64,000 nt of DNA from Streptococcus intermedius SK54 = ATCC 27335 (GCF_000413475.1 NZ_ATFK01000006.1:62001-126000); one strand, 5' to 3'. Numbered from the stretch's first letter, positions 8,257-18,165 are shown. Notes: generated by a model not told the origin, from the sequence alone. Numbers and translations are program-made.

Positions 8257-8290
8257 AAACACCTCCAGAAAATGAGGGTGTTTTGTTTTC
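8257..8290 (+). terminator. Intrinsic terminator
   Basis: Stem AAACACC (8257-8263) / GGTGTTT (8277-8283) followed by TTGTTTTC. Confidence 0.7.
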
Positions 8291-8334
8291 TTTAAGTTTT
8301 CTTTAGCTTTCTTTTAAGGATTTGCCCGTAAACT
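8290..8334 (+). promoter_or_regulatory. CiaR-like (OmpR-family) tandem repeat and promoter of the VTC operon
   Basis: TTTAAG (8291-8296), TTTAGC (8302-8307) and TTTAAG (8313-8318) repeat with an 11-bp period. A TAAACT -10-like box follows exactly 10 bp later (8329-8334). Known: CiaR activates promoters with NTTAAG-N5-WTTAAG placed 10 bp before the -10. The middle repeat deviates, so another OmpR-family regulator is possible. Confidence 0.5.
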
Positions 8335-8368
8335 ACGTAGATAAAGAACGACAAAGGAGAGCAATCTT

Positions 8369-9103
8369 ATGGCTAAAAAAACATTTAAAGATAAATTTCA
8401 ACGGATAGAAACCAAGTATGTCATCTCAAAGGAAACGTTGGCAGATTTGCTAAAGGAGTTTGAAGCGTATATGGCAGAGGACGAGCATGCCTATTCAACG
8501 ATTGGCAACCTCTACTATGATACGCCGACCTATCAGATGATTCGGGAGTCTTTGGAGAAGCCTTATTTCAAGGAAAAATTGCGCGTGCGGACTTATGACG
8601 CTAGCCCTCAGGCTGATAGCCAAGTCTTTTTGGAAATCAAGAAAAAAGTGCGTAAGGTTGTGTACAAGCGCCGGATTGCGACTGATTTACTGGTGGCAGA
8701 GCAGTATCTTGCAGGGGAATGCCAGCTTGAGGATTCACAGATTAAGAAAGAAATCGAATGGCTCTGCAAGCGGTATGGAGGTGTGCAGCCCATGATGTAT
8801 ATTTACTACAACCGCTACTCTTTAAAAGGTTTGGAAGATTCAAATGTGCGGATTACCATCGATTATGATGTCGCTTATCGAACGAAAGAATTAAGTTTGT
8901 TAGCAGGAAAAGATGGCAAGAACCTGCTACCTGACAACCATGTTATCATGGAAATTAAGGTACCTGGGGCGTATCCACTCTGGCTGGCAGAGATTCTGGA
9001 CTGCTACCACGTTTTTCCAAAATCTTTCTCAAAATATGGGGTTGCCTACAAGAAAACAACAGACTATAAAGGAGTAATCAGACATGTTCGATCAGTTATT
9101 TAA
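8369..9103 (+). CDS. VTC domain-containing polyphosphate polymerase-like protein
   Basis: 244-residue protein of the VTC-domain family, the tunnel-fold shared with yeast vacuolar polyphosphate polymerase and CYTH phosphatases. Visible are the opening RIETKYVI, the YYDTPTY strand, the basic KLRVRTY and FLEIKKKVRKVVYKRR strands, and a terminal EIKVPG with SKYGVAY, all typical of triphosphate-tunnel enzymes. A GGAG site precedes the ATG. Its end overlaps the DUF4956 gene by 20 bp, so the products are probably made together. Polyphosphate synthesis is a family-level expectation and has not been shown for streptococcal members. Confidence 0.85.
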   Translation: MAKKTFKDKFQRIETKYVISKETLADLLKEFEAYMAEDEHAYSTIGNLYYDTPTYQMIRESLEKPYFKEKLRVRTYDASPQADSQVFLEIKKKVRKVVYKRRIATDLLVAEQYLAGECQLEDSQIKKEIEWLCKRYGGVQPMMYIYYNRYSLKGLEDSNVRITIDYDVAYRTKELSLLAGKDGKNLLPDNHVIMEIKVPGAYPLWLAEILDCYHVFPKSFSKYGVAYKKTTDYKGVIRHVRSVI

Positions 9104-9764
9104 TGACGTTTTTACAGGAACAACAATCAATCCAGCCAGTATGTTTGGTGCGATTGGTGTCGGCCTCGTGCTGGGACTGATATTAGCTAAGGTTTATCAG
9201 TACAAAACCATTTACAGCAAGTCCTTTATGATGACTTTGGTTATGCTACCGACTTTGATTGCTATTGTCATTTTTTTAGTCAATGGTAGTCTGGGAGCAG
9301 GGGTTGCGGTAATGGGAGCTTTCAGCTTGATTCGTTTTCGTTCAGCACCGGGTGGTGCTAAGGAATTGCTCGCAATTTTCCTTGCTATGACGATTGGGAT
9401 TGCTGTCGGCATGGGCTATCTTATTTTTGCTAGCGTCTTTACAATCATTATGTCGGTGGTTATGTTGTTGCTGGAAACGGTGAATTTTGGGCAGATGAAG
9501 CATTCTATGCGCCAAGTGACTGTTGTCATTCCAGAAAGTTTGGATTATGAAACTGTCTTTGATGACATCTTTCAAAAAGCAACCAATTATATCGAATTAG
9601 CAAATGTCAAAACGTCTGATATGGGAAGTTTGTTTAAAATTAAGTATATTGTCCAATTAAATGGTACAATGACAGAGAAAGAGTTAATGGATGCTTTGCG
9701 CACGCGAAATGGGAATTTAGAGATTGCCATTAGCCGCTATGTCACAAAAGAAAATGAACTATAA
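9084..9764 (+). CDS. DUF4956 domain-containing membrane protein
   Basis: 226-residue integral membrane protein. Three to four membrane segments (about 18-38, 50-72, 78-95 and 100-130) surround the conserved motif LIRFRSAPGGAKELLAIF, followed by a cytosolic C-terminal domain. DUF4956 proteins are habitually encoded beside VTC-domain proteins, as here. They are thought to form a membrane complex, possibly for polyphosphate synthesis or export. The start is inside the VTC gene; the next gene follows after 13 bp. Confidence 0.85.
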   Translation: MFDQLFNDVFTGTTINPASMFGAIGVGLVLGLILAKVYQYKTIYSKSFMMTLVMLPTLIAIVIFLVNGSLGAGVAVMGAFSLIRFRSAPGGAKELLAIFLAMTIGIAVGMGYLIFASVFTIIMSVVMLLLETVNFGQMKHSMRQVTVVIPESLDYETVFDDIFQKATNYIELANVKTSDMGSLFKIKYIVQLNGTMTEKELMDALRTRNGNLEIAISRYVTKENEL

Positions 9765-9777
9765 AAGGAGGATAGCC

Positions 9778-11232
9778 ATGAGAAGATCAACCTCAAAACG
9801 AAAACAGTTCAAACGTTTGATTCCGCTTGTTCTATTGACAGTTGCTTTAGGAGCATGTGGTGCGAAAAACGGTAGTTCAACCAGTACCAATTCCTCTAGC
9901 ACCAGTAAGGTAACGACCGTTAAACTGTCCAATTATTTTACCAAGCGTGACCAAGATGCTTCTTATGATGAATCAAAAGCAACTAAGATTAGTCTGAGCG
10001 GGTCATCTGCTAAGGCTTCTGGTTCTGGTGCAGAAGTGTCGGGATCTACGGTGACAATTACTAAAGCTGGGACATATATCTTATCGGGTTCAAGTGAAAA
10101 CGTTCAAATCATTGTGAAAGCTAAGAAAAAAGATAAGGTTCAGCTAGTTCTGAATGGTGTCAGGATGACTGGAACAGATGCTGCAATTGTCGTAGAAAAT
10201 GCAGATAAGACTTTTATCACCCTTGCAAAAGGTAGTAAGAATACGATTTCGGATTCTGCCCATCACAAGAATACAAAGTATGATGCTGCAATTTACAGTA
10301 AAGATGATCTCACTTTCAATGGTTCTGGCAGTTTGACGGTAGAAGGCAATTATGGGAATGCTATTGAGTCTAATGATGATTTGCGTATTTCAGGCGGAAC
10401 TTATACGATTAAAGGTTATAAAAACGCCCTTTCAGCTAATGACGCAATCAATATCAAAGACGCAACAATGAATTTGACTGCTACTTATGATGCAATTCAT
10501 GCAGACAATGATAAAAAAACGTCTCTGGGGAATTTCTATATCCATTCTGGCAAGATAACCATTCACGCTGGAGATGATGGTATTCATGCTTCTAACATTG
10601 CTCTTGTTGACGGTGGTACGATTAAGGTAGAAAAGAGTGAGGAAGCACTTGAAGGCAAGACTGTGACCATTAATGGTGGGAATTTGGATTTGACAGCTAA
10701 TAATGATGGTATCAATGCTGCAGACGGCAGTAGTAGTAAAAAGACTCCGGGGCAAGCTACTGCTGGTGTCAGCCTGACAATCACCGGTGGTAAGATAAAG
10801 ATTAATGCACAAGGTGACGGTTTGGATTCTAATGGGGATTTGACCATTTCAGGTGGGGAAGTTTATGTGGACGGTCCCACAAATGGTGGCAATGGTGCTC
10901 TTGACTATGATGGCAATGGCACCATTACTGGTGGCACCGTTGTAATGGTCGGTAGCAATGGCATGGCAATGGGCTTTGGCTCAAACTCTAAACAGGCCTC
11001 TATCCTTACGAATGTATCTGGGAATGCTGGTGCTAAGGTGACGATTTCTGATTCGTCAGGAAAAGAAATCCTCAGCTACACCGCTGCTAAGAATTTCCAA
11101 TCTGTTCTGGCGAGCTCAGCTGCTATTAAAGACGGTAAAAGCTACACCATTACAGTCAATGGACAATCCACGACTGCAATAGCTAGCCTAACTACTCAAA
11201 ATGCAAATGGGATGGGCGGAGGTCGGAAATAG
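9778..11232 (+). CDS. DUF4353 (carbohydrate-binding, beta-helix) lipoprotein
   Basis: 484-residue surface lipoprotein. I start it at ATG 9778, directly after AAAGGAGG; an earlier in-frame codon at 9724 lies inside DUF4956. A basic n-region and a lipobox LGAC give a lipidated cysteine near residue 23. A Ser/Thr-rich linker follows. The body is a repetitive right-handed beta-helix with DGI/DAI-type turns (DAIHADN, DDGIHASN, NDGINAADG, GDGLDSNGD). This is the third gene of the VTC-DUF4956 operon, and the same trio recurs in Firmicutes. Its ligand is unknown. Confidence 0.85.
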   Translation: MRRSTSKRKQFKRLIPLVLLTVALGACGAKNGSSTSTNSSSTSKVTTVKLSNYFTKRDQDASYDESKATKISLSGSSAKASGSGAEVSGSTVTITKAGTYILSGSSENVQIIVKAKKKDKVQLVLNGVRMTGTDAAIVVENADKTFITLAKGSKNTISDSAHHKNTKYDAAIYSKDDLTFNGSGSLTVEGNYGNAIESNDDLRISGGTYTIKGYKNALSANDAINIKDATMNLTATYDAIHADNDKKTSLGNFYIHSGKITIHAGDDGIHASNIALVDGGTIKVEKSEEALEGKTVTINGGNLDLTANNDGINAADGSSSKKTPGQATAGVSLTITGGKIKINAQGDGLDSNGDLTISGGEVYVDGPTNGGNGALDYDGNGTITGGTVVMVGSNGMAMGFGSNSKQASILTNVSGNAGAKVTISDSSGKEILSYTAAKNFQSVLASSAAIKDGKSYTITVNGQSTTAIASLTTQNANGMGGGRK

Positions 11233-11237
11233 CATGA

Positions 11238-11268
11238 AAAGAGGCTGGGGAGCCCCAACCTCTTTCGT
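11238..11268 (+). terminator. Terminator of the VTC operon
   Basis: AAAGAGG-C-TGGGG / CCCCA-A-CCTCTTT hairpin six bases after the stop. Confidence 0.85.
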
Positions 11269-11423
11269 TTGACCTTCACAATAAAACTAATCATACAATT
11301 TAAGAATAACACTAAGGAACTGCTTAAACAATTCCCCTTCCTTGGGCTTCAATATAGCACAATAGCAAAAAACAAGTCTATTTTTGAAGGAAAATATGTG
11401 CTATAATAAAATTAATGACATTA

Positions 11424-11453
11424 AAAAACTAGAGTTTCTTGCTCTAGCTTTTT
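11424..11453. terminator. Bidirectional terminator, mainly for the HAD gene
   Basis: CTAGAG (11429-11434) / CTCTAG (11442-11447) flanked by A and T runs, giving a T tail on both strands. It ends just before the minus-strand HAD stop at 11460. Confidence 0.7.
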
Positions 11454-11459
11454 ATGTTA

Positions 11460-12080
11460 CTAATTCTTCAAAATATCTCCTATTTCTGTCAAATTATCAA
11501 CAGTCCAATCTGGAGTTTCTGCTGGGTTAGTTATGTGAGTCAAGCGACTAAAACCCTGCCGGATCCAAATAGTTCGCATACCAAGTTGTTTAGCTGGAAG
11601 AATATCATTGTCTAAACGGTCGCCAATCATCATAGCATGTTCAGCCAAGCAGTTTGCTTGTTGGAGAGCCAGCTTAAAAATGGCTAGATTAGGTTTTGCC
11701 AAGCCAACATCGGCAGAAGAAATAACGAGATCTATGTAAGAATCAATACCAAAGTTTCTCAATCTTACCAGTAGATTCGGTAATTGATTAGCAAGGATAC
11801 CAATCTTGTAGTGTGAGTGAAGAGTTTTCAGCACATTCTTACAATCAGGATAAAGCACCTCTAAATCCGAATTCCAAGCTGGAGGTTTCAGACCATAATA
11901 TTTCAGAGCTTCTACATCGCCTTTTTTATTTTCCATAAAATAGTGGATCATAGTTTGATAAAATGCTGCATAAGAAATATTAGTATCAGCAAGAGCCTGT
12001 TTAATCCGCTCTTGATAGGCTTTTTCTTCATTTACCAAAGTTGAGCCAACATCAAAGAATAACCAATCAATCTGTTTCAT
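11460..12080 (-). CDS. HAD family hydrolase (subfamily IA)
   Basis: 206-residue haloacid dehalogenase-type phosphatase. Motif I reads FFDVGSTLVNE, with Gly-Ser in place of the usual Gly-Thr but both aspartate positions effectively kept (D..G). Motif II is GILANQ, a lysine lies in GLAKPN (motif III) and motif IV is IGDRLDNDI. The cap domain is alpha-helical. It starts 9 bp after the DUF4097 gene stop on the same strand, so it is probably in the same transcript. The substrate is unknown. Confidence 0.85.
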   Translation of the reverse strand: MKQIDWLFFDVGSTLVNEEKAYQERIKQALADTNISYAAFYQTMIHYFMENKKGDVEALKYYGLKPPAWNSDLEVLYPDCKNVLKTLHSHYKIGILANQLPNLLVRLRNFGIDSYIDLVISSADVGLAKPNLAIFKLALQQANCLAEHAMMIGDRLDNDILPAKQLGMRTIWIRQGFSRLTHITNPAETPDWTVDNLTEIGDILKN

Positions 12081-12089
12081 GCTAAACCT

Positions 12090-13091
12090 CTAATAAAGAT
12101 TGATGTCTCCGCTGACAGCTTGGATAGCAAGAGAATCTGTAGAAGTTGATACTTTATGACGGATTGTGTTGCCAACAATTTGGTGGCTTGGCTGGAGCTG
12201 CTCAGAAATAGAAATATCTCCATGTACCGTTTCAATATCATAGCTAAAATCATGGTGCAACAAATGAAGCGTAACATCTCCGCTTGTTGTTTGAATAGAG
12301 GTTTTACCAGCAATTTCTAAAGAATGCGTGTCGAGATCACCTGATACAAGAGTAATTTTACAATCTGTTAATTTGGCATGTGCCAGATGGATATCGCCAC
12401 TAGTAAGGGTCACATCGGTTTGTTGTAATTGACAATGCCGCATGGACAGATCACCACTTGCAAGTTCAATCGTTCCTTCTTGCGTTTGCAGTTGAGAGAT
12501 ATTGACGTCTCCCGAAGAAGATTGGCATGAGAAGGATTGGAGAAGAGTTCCACTTGGGATTTGAATGCAAACTGGATGATGATCCAGACCATTTTTCATA
12601 ACGTTAATAATCCAACTCAGACCGCTAGCATATACTGCTCCTTTTTCTGTAATGTACCATTTCTTGTCACGAACAATCGAGCTTAACTGGTTGCTGCTCT
12701 TTCCGTTGTAGTATTTGATATGAAAGAAAGCATCAGGTGAAGGCTCAATTTGAATATCTTTAGTACTCACATCAATATGCAATTCAGAGACGGTTGAGTA
12801 ATCTTCAAAGATATAAGTGTCGCTAGCATATTGTGAAGGATGAATATTCGGAGATGGTTGTTTTGCTGGACTATCAGAATTTATCTCTTCTGTCGAATGT
12901 GCTGAAAGCGAGCGAATAATCTCTTCTGCTGCGTCTCTAGGATCTCCTAACTCTTTAATAACTAATGCTTCATTTTCAGATCCAGCGTCTTCAAAGTATT
13001 CCGTAAAATAATCCATCGCTTCTTTATAGTCTGCCTCAGGTAATGTTTTTAAGGATTTCTCTAATGCGGCTAAATAATCAGTTCTTGTCAT
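12090..13091 (-). CDS. DUF1700/DUF4097 family protein (envelope-stress type)
   Basis: 333 residues. The N-terminal ~65 residues are a DUF1700 helical domain (YLAALEKSLKTLPEADYKEAM). The remainder is a DUF4097 beta-strand repeat domain with recurring TSGD/SSGDV/VSGDL/VHGDI turns. The repeats resemble bactofilin-like or adhesin-like stacked sheets. Its start overlaps the PadR gene end by 14 bp, a conserved pairing in streptococci and lactobacilli where PadR controls a membrane-stress operon. No signal peptide or membrane segment is visible. Confidence 0.85.
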   Translation of the reverse strand: MTRTDYLAALEKSLKTLPEADYKEAMDYFTEYFEDAGSENEALVIKELGDPRDAAEEIIRSLSAHSTEEINSDSPAKQPSPNIHPSQYASDTYIFEDYSTVSELHIDVSTKDIQIEPSPDAFFHIKYYNGKSSNQLSSIVRDKKWYITEKGAVYASGLSWIINVMKNGLDHHPVCIQIPSGTLLQSFSCQSSSGDVNISQLQTQEGTIELASGDLSMRHCQLQQTDVTLTSGDIHLAHAKLTDCKITLVSGDLDTHSLEIAGKTSIQTTSGDVTLHLLHHDFSYDIETVHGDISISEQLQPSHQIVGNTIRHKVSTSTDSLAIQAVSGDINLY

Positions 13092-13404
13092 GACGAACGC
13101 TCCCTTCTATAATACCGTTGACTGTTGCTGTATACACTTTCCACTCCTCCTTAAGGGTACTTAATTGCTCCCGTCCATTTGGAGTAAGAGAGTAATACTT
13201 TCGTTTTCGACCTTGATATTCTTGAGAATAAGTTGTTAAGTAACGATTCTTTTCTAACTTTTTTAAAATAGGATATAAGGTTGATTCCTTGATATTGGCA
13301 ATCAATTTAATCGTTTGGCTAATCTCATAGCCATAGGAATCTTCACTTTCCAAAATCGCTAGAATGAGAAATTCAATCAGGGTAGAAGATGTTGGAAAAT
13401 ACAT
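13078..13404 (-). CDS. PadR family transcriptional regulator
   Basis: 108-residue winged helix protein: LIEFLILAILESEDSYGYEI followed by KESTLYPILKKLEKN and the wing RKRKYYSLTPNG are the PadR signature. AGGAGG precedes the ATG. It is first gene of a PadR-DUF1700/DUF4097-HAD unit. A CTATGTATA / TATACATAG inverted repeat in its promoter is a likely auto-operator. Known PadR members respond to phenolics, antibiotics or envelope stress; the inducer here is not deducible. Confidence 0.9.
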   Translation of the reverse strand: MYFPTSSTLIEFLILAILESEDSYGYEISQTIKLIANIKESTLYPILKKLEKNRYLTTYSQEYQGRKRKYYSLTPNGREQLSTLKEEWKVYTATVNGIIEGSVRHDKN

Positions 13405-13414
13405 GAGTCACCTC

Positions 13415-13454
13415 CTATGTATAATATTTTTATATATAATTTTTCTATACATAG
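13415..13454. promoter_or_regulatory. Probable PadR operator
   Basis: Inverted repeat CTATGTATA (13415-13423) / TATACATAG (13446-13454) separated by 22 A/T-rich bases in the padR promoter. ATGT/ACAT half sites are typical of PadR operators. Confidence 0.55.
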
Positions 13455-13593
13455 TATAGTGCTTTTCATTTTCAAAGTCAAGAAAATATATAAAATTTTT
13501 ATATATTTTTAAAATGTAAGTCTAAACCCATTTTCTTTTCTAGTTTTTTGAGACAGCACATCTGTGATTTCCCTAGGTTTGTTGTAAATAAAC

Positions 13594-13669
13594 CTTAATT
13601 CTAGCTTAATTCATTAATTAAAGAATGTTTTGTATTGAAAAATTGCGCTAGAAAATGGTAAAATATACT
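13594..13669 (+). promoter_or_regulatory. dlt promoter region with a CiaR-type direct repeat
   Basis: CTTAAT-TCTAG-CTTAAT (13594-13610) is, on the minus strand, ATTAAG-N5-ATTAAG and fits the CiaR consensus. TTGAAA (13635-13640) and TAAAAT (13659-13664), 18 bp apart, form a plausible promoter. Known: the pneumococcal dlt operon belongs to the CiaR regulon. Confidence 0.5.
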
Positions 13670-13707
13670 AAGTCTATCTTAGAAGTAAGACAAAAGTGAT
13701 GAATATA

Positions 13708-13839
13708 ATGAAAAAACATAAAATAATTTTTAAATTTTTTGGGCAGACGCTACTTTATTTTGTGATATTTTTAGCCTTGCTTTATTTCTTTAATTATCTT
13801 GGCCAAGGTCAAGGTGGTTTTATCTACAATGAATTTTAG
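13708..13839 (+). CDS. dltX: Teichoic acid D-Ala incorporation-associated protein DltX
   Basis: 43-residue small membrane protein with one membrane segment (TLLYFVIFLALLYFFNYLG) and the conserved C-terminal FIYNEF of DltX. DltX assists transfer of D-alanine to teichoic acids together with DltB and DltD. It starts at ATG 13708; an in-frame ATG at 13699 is possible. It lies 9 bp before dltA, and its stop overlaps the dltA ribosome site. Confidence 0.88.
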   Translation: MKKHKIIFKFFGQTLLYFVIFLALLYFFNYLGQGQGGFIYNEF

Positions 13840-13848
13840 GAGCAGATT

Positions 13849-15399
13849 GTGACCAATTCAGTAATTAATGATATGATTGAAACGATTGAGTATTTTGCTC
13901 AGTCTCAACCAGATTTTCCAGTTTACAATGTCCTCGGAGAAGTTCATACTTATCATGATTTGAAAGTGGACTCAGATTCCCTTGCTGCAAAGATTGATAG
14001 CCTTGCGCTTCCTGAGAAATCACCAGTAGTAGTTTTTGGTGGGCAAGAATACGACATGTTGGCGACTTTTGTAGCCTTAACGAAGTCAGGTCATGCCTAT
14101 ATCCCGATTGATAGTCATTCCGCCCTTGAACGTGTGACAGCAATTGTGGAAGTGGCACAACCTAGTCTCATCATTGCGATCAATGAATTTCCACTGAAAG
14201 ATAAATCGATACCAATTCTTGATTTAGCAACAGTTCAAGCAGCTTTTGCAGAAAAAAAGCCTTACCAGCTTACACATTCTGTTAAAGGGGATGATAATTA
14301 CTATATCATCTTCACTTCAGGAACGACTGGAAGGCCAAAGGGTGTGCAAATCTCGCACGATAATTTGCTCAGTTTCACTAACTGGATGATTACAGATAAG
14401 GAATTTGCGACTCCAGAGCAGCCACAAATGCTGGCACAGCCACCGTATTCTTTTGATTTATCGGTTATGTATTGGGCGCCAACCTTAGCACTTGGAGGCA
14501 CACTTTTTGCGGTTCCGTCTGCCATTACGCAAGATTTCAAGCAGTTATTTGAAACTATCTTGAATTTGCCGATTGCCATTTGGACATCAACACCGTCTTT
14601 TGCAGATATGGCGATGTTATCGGAAGATTTCAACGCTGAAAAAATGCCAAGCATTACGCATTTCTACTTTGACGGGGAAGAATTGACGGTTAAAACAGCA
14701 CAAAAATTGCGTGACCGTTTCCCAAATGCGCGTATTATCAATGCTTACGGTCCGACAGAAGCAACGGTGGCTTTATCTGCCGTTGCCATAACAGATGATA
14801 TGCTAGCAAACATGAAACGCTTGCCGATTGGTTATACTAAACTAGATTCACCAACCTTTATTATTGATGAAGATGGAAACAAGTTACCAAACGGTGAGCA
14901 AGGCGAAATTATCGTTTCTGGACCCGCTGTGTCAAAAGGCTATATGAACAATCCAGAAAAAACAGCTGAAGCATTCTTTGAATTTGAAAGGCTACCAGCC
15001 TATCATACAGGAGATGTTGGCACCATGACTGACGAAGGTTTACTTCTTTACGGTGGTCGCATGGATTTCCAAATTAAGTTTAATGGTTTCCGCATTGAGC
15101 TGGAAGATGTCTCACAAAATCTGAACAAATCCAAATATGTCGATTCGGCTGTGGCTGTACCGCGATATAACAAAGATCATAAAGTACAAAATCTTTTAGC
15201 CTATGTTATCTTGAAAGACGGAGTGAAAGAACAATTTGAGCGTGAGATCGACATCACAAAAGCTATCAAGGATGACTTACAAGATATTATGATGTCTTAT
15301 ATGATGCCTTCAAAATTCCTTTATCGTGAATCTTTACCACTAACACCGAATGGGAAGATTGATATTAAAGGTTTGATTAGTGAGGTTAACAATCGATGA
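13849..15399 (+). CDS. dltA: D-alanine--poly(phosphoribitol)/D-alanyl carrier protein ligase DltA
   Basis: 516-residue adenylating enzyme that activates D-alanine with ATP and loads it onto DltC. ANL-superfamily motifs are intact: [17 protein letters not shown] (A3, about residue 150), YGPTEATV (A5), YHTGDVG (A7) and the terminal PNGKIDIKG lysine (A10). The start is GTG at 13849 behind AGGAG. The stop overlaps the dltB start (ATGATGG). D-alanylation lowers surface negative charge and protects against cationic peptides. Confidence 0.97.
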   Translation: MTNSVINDMIETIEYFAQSQPDFPVYNVLGEVHTYHDLKVDSDSLAAKIDSLALPEKSPVVVFGGQEYDMLATFVALTKSGHAYIPIDSHSALERVTAIVEVAQPSLIIAINEFPLKDKSIPILDLATVQAAFAEKKPYQLTHSVKGDDNYYIIFTSGTTGRPKGVQISHDNLLSFTNWMITDKEFATPEQPQMLAQPPYSFDLSVMYWAPTLALGGTLFAVPSAITQDFKQLFETILNLPIAIWTSTPSFADMAMLSEDFNAEKMPSITHFYFDGEELTVKTAQKLRDRFPNARIINAYGPTEATVALSAVAITDDMLANMKRLPIGYTKLDSPTFIIDEDGNKLPNGEQGEIIVSGPAVSKGYMNNPEKTAEAFFEFERLPAYHTGDVGTMTDEGLLLYGGRMDFQIKFNGFRIELEDVSQNLNKSKYVDSAVAVPRYNKDHKVQNLLAYVILKDGVKEQFEREIDITKAIKDDLQDIMMSYMMPSKFLYRESLPLTPNGKIDIKGLISEVNNR

Positions 15400-16640
15400 T
15401 GGATTTCATAAGACAGATTCCTCATTTGGAACCGTACGGGGATCCGCAGTATTTTGTTTATATCATTTTAGCCGTTTTGCCAATCTTTGTTGGTTTGTTC
15501 TTCAAAAAGAGATTTCCCGTTTATGAGGCCTTAGTTAGTTTAGCTTTCATCATTTTTATGTTAATTGGACCTAAATTAACGCAAATCTATGCTCTACTGT
15601 TTTATGTTCTTTGGCAAATGCTTTGGGTTTGGACTTATAAAATTTATCGAAAAACGGGAGATAGCAAATGGCTTTTCTATTTGCACATTGCTTTGTCTAT
15701 CCTACCGCTTTTCTTTGTAAAGGTAACGCCAGCTATTTATGGTCATCAATCATTCTTGGGCTTTTTAGGAATTTCCTACTTAACTTTCCGTTCAGTAGGA
15801 ATGATTATTGAACTTCGAGATGGAGTGCTAAAAGAATTTAGTTTGTGGGAATTTCTACGTTTCATGCTCTTTATGCCAACTTTTTCAAGTGGACCAATTG
15901 ATCGCTTTAAGCGATTTAACGAAGACTATGAGACTATTCCAGAACGTGATGAATTGTTGGATATGCTAGAAACATCCGTTCAATATATCATGTTGGGTTT
16001 CCTATATAAGTTTATTTTAGCGCATATCTTTGGTTCCATGATTTTACCACCTTTGAAGCAGTATGCTCTTCAAATGGGGGGGATCTTCAACCTTCCAACC
16101 CTAGGAGTAATGTATGTATTTGGTCTAGATTTGTTTTTTGATTTTGCGGGCTATTCCATGTTTGCACTCGCAGTTTCTAACTTAATGGGAATCAAAAGTC
16201 CGATTAACTTTAACAAACCGTTTGTTTCGCGCGATTTGAAAGAATTTTGGAATCGTTGGCATATGAGTTTATCATTCTGGTTCCGTGATTTTGTTTTCAT
16301 GCGTTTAGTTACAGTGCTCATACGAAATAAAGTTTTTAAAAATCGCAACACGACTTCAAGTGTTGCTTACATCATCAATATGCTGGTCATGGGTTTTTGG
16401 CATGGTGTTACTTGGTATTATATTACTTATGGACTTTTCCATGGCCTAGGTCTCGTTGTGAATGATGCTTGGCTACGGAAGAAGAAGACAATCAATAAAG
16501 AACGGAAAAAGAAGAATTTACCGCTATTGCCGGATAATAAATGGACGCAAGCAGTGGGAATCTTTATCACTTTTAACGTTGTAATGTTTTCATTCTTAAT
16601 CTTCTCAGGATTTTTGAATGATTTATGGTTTAAAAAATAA
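15396..16640 (+). CDS. dltB: D-alanyl-lipoteichoic acid biosynthesis protein DltB
   Basis: 414-residue polytopic membrane O-acyltransferase (MBOAT family) that passes D-alanine from DltC across the membrane. The MBOAT signature is present: the asparagine-rich region [20 protein letters not shown] and the catalytic histidine in [15 protein letters not shown]. About eleven to twelve membrane segments fit the family. It overlaps dltA by 4 bp and is followed 14 bp later by dltC. Confidence 0.97.
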   Translation: MMDFIRQIPHLEPYGDPQYFVYIILAVLPIFVGLFFKKRFPVYEALVSLAFIIFMLIGPKLTQIYALLFYVLWQMLWVWTYKIYRKTGDSKWLFYLHIALSILPLFFVKVTPAIYGHQSFLGFLGISYLTFRSVGMIIELRDGVLKEFSLWEFLRFMLFMPTFSSGPIDRFKRFNEDYETIPERDELLDMLETSVQYIMLGFLYKFILAHIFGSMILPPLKQYALQMGGIFNLPTLGVMYVFGLDLFFDFAGYSMFALAVSNLMGIKSPINFNKPFVSRDLKEFWNRWHMSLSFWFRDFVFMRLVTVLIRNKVFKNRNTTSSVAYIINMLVMGFWHGVTWYYITYGLFHGLGLVVNDAWLRKKKTINKERKKKNLPLLPDNKWTQAVGIFITFNVVMFSFLIFSGFLNDLWFKK

Positions 16641-16654
16641 AAAGGAGTTCTCTA

Positions 16655-16894
16655 ATGGACGTAAAAGCAGAAGTATTAGAAATTATTGAAGATTTGTTTA
16701 TGGAAGACGTATCTGACATGATGGATGAAGATTTGTTTGATGCAGGAGTTCTAGATAGCATGGGTACAGTTGAATTGATTGTTGAATTGGAAAATCATTT
16801 TGATATTCATGTTCCAGTCTCAGAATTTGGTCGTGACGATTGGAATACCGCTAATAAAATTGTCGAAGGTGTGATGGAGCTTCGCAATGCTTAA
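16655..16894 (+). CDS. dltC: D-alanyl carrier protein DltC
   Basis: 79-residue acyl-carrier-like protein. The phosphopantetheine attachment serine is in [12 protein letters not shown] (about residue 36). It carries D-alanine as a thioester between DltA and DltB. AAAGGAG precedes the ATG. Its end overlaps the dltD start by 8 bp. Confidence 0.97.
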   Translation: MDVKAEVLEIIEDLFMEDVSDMMDEDLFDAGVLDSMGTVELIVELENHFDIHVPVSEFGRDDWNTANKIVEGVMELRNA

Positions 16895-18155
16895 ACGATT
16901 GTGGCTCATTTTAGGTCCAGTTTTTTGTGCCTTTTTGATGGTCGTGGCTTTACTGTTTTTCTATCCAACGAAGCAGCAACATGATTATCAATCTGAAAAG
17001 CGCTCAGCGGTTACTCTAACGGCAGGGAGTTTTAAGGGAAGAGCACAAAAGGTACGTGCTCTGACAGATAAAAAACATCGTTTTGTTCCTTATTTCGGTT
17101 CTAGTGAATGGTTGCGATTTGATAGTATGCATCCGGCTGTTTTGTCTGAAAAATACAAGCGGAATTATCGTCCATATTTTTTGGGACAACGTGGAGCAGC
17201 ATCTCTCACACAATATTTTGGGATGCAACAAATGCTTCCCCAAATAGAAAATAAAACAGCTGTTTATGTGATTTCTCCTCAATGGTTTACAAAAAAAGGC
17301 TACAGCCCTGCAGCTTTTCAACAATATTTTAATAGTGATCAATTAACTAGTTTCTTGAACCAACAAGAAGGAGACATTGCTGCTCAATATGCTGCGAAGC
17401 GTCTCTTGCAACTATATCCGACAGTCGCTATGAAGGATAATGTAAAAAAAGTAGCTAATAATCAGAAACCTTCAAATTTCGATAAACAGTACATTCGCCT
17501 TATAAGCCGCTTAAATAAGCGCGAAGATGCTCTTTTTGGCTCCCTTTTTGCCGAACATAATGAGAATTATGAAAAATTAGTACAACCTCAGGTCAAGCGA
17601 CTACCAGATAAATTCTCTTATCAGGATTTGGAAAAATTTGCAACAAAAGATGCTCAGAGAAATACCACTAATAATAACTTAGGAATTGCTAATAAGTTTT
17701 ATAGACATCGCTTGCGGAAACACATAAAAAAATTGAAGGGAACGCAAGCAAAGTTTTCGTATATCAAATCTCCTGAGTATAATGATTTGCAACTTGTCTT
17801 GAATCAGTTTGCAAAGTCAAAAACGAATCCAATCTTTGTCATCCCCCCTGTCAATGCTAAGTGGATGGCTTACACAGGTTTGAGTCAGGAAAAATACCAA
17901 CAAGCTGTGAAAAAAATTCGTTATCAATTAGAAAGCCAAGGTTTTACCAATATTGCAGACTTTTCAAATGATGGTGGAAAACCTTACTTTATGCAGGATA
18001 CGATTCATATGGGATGGCTTGGATGGCTAGCCTTTGATAAGGCTGTGAATCCTTTTATTTCAAATCCAAAACCCGCTCCTACTTATCAAATTGATAATCG
18101 ATTCTTTAGCCAAGAATGGGCGAATTATGATGGTGATGTCAAAGATTTTAAATAA
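16887..18155 (+). CDS. dltD: D-alanyl-lipoteichoic acid biosynthesis protein DltD
   Basis: 422-residue extracytoplasmic SGNH-hydrolase-like protein anchored by an N-terminal segment (about residues 5-27). The motif FGSSEW (catalytic serine, about residue 72) and the C-terminal [10 protein letters not shown] (Asp-x-x-His) are the catalytic elements. It completes D-alanine transfer to teichoic acids on the outer membrane face. Last gene of the operon; a terminator follows. Confidence 0.97.
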   Translation: MLKRLWLILGPVFCAFLMVVALLFFYPTKQQHDYQSEKRSAVTLTAGSFKGRAQKVRALTDKKHRFVPYFGSSEWLRFDSMHPAVLSEKYKRNYRPYFLGQRGAASLTQYFGMQQMLPQIENKTAVYVISPQWFTKKGYSPAAFQQYFNSDQLTSFLNQQEGDIAAQYAAKRLLQLYPTVAMKDNVKKVANNQKPSNFDKQYIRLISRLNKREDALFGSLFAEHNENYEKLVQPQVKRLPDKFSYQDLEKFATKDAQRNTTNNNLGIANKFYRHRLRKHIKKLKGTQAKFSYIKSPEYNDLQLVLNQFAKSKTNPIFVIPPVNAKWMAYTGLSQEKYQQAVKKIRYQLESQGFTNIADFSNDGGKPYFMQDTIHMGWLGWLAFDKAVNPFISNPKPAPTYQIDNRFFSQEWANYDGDVKDFK

Positions 18156-18165
18156 TGATTGTATC

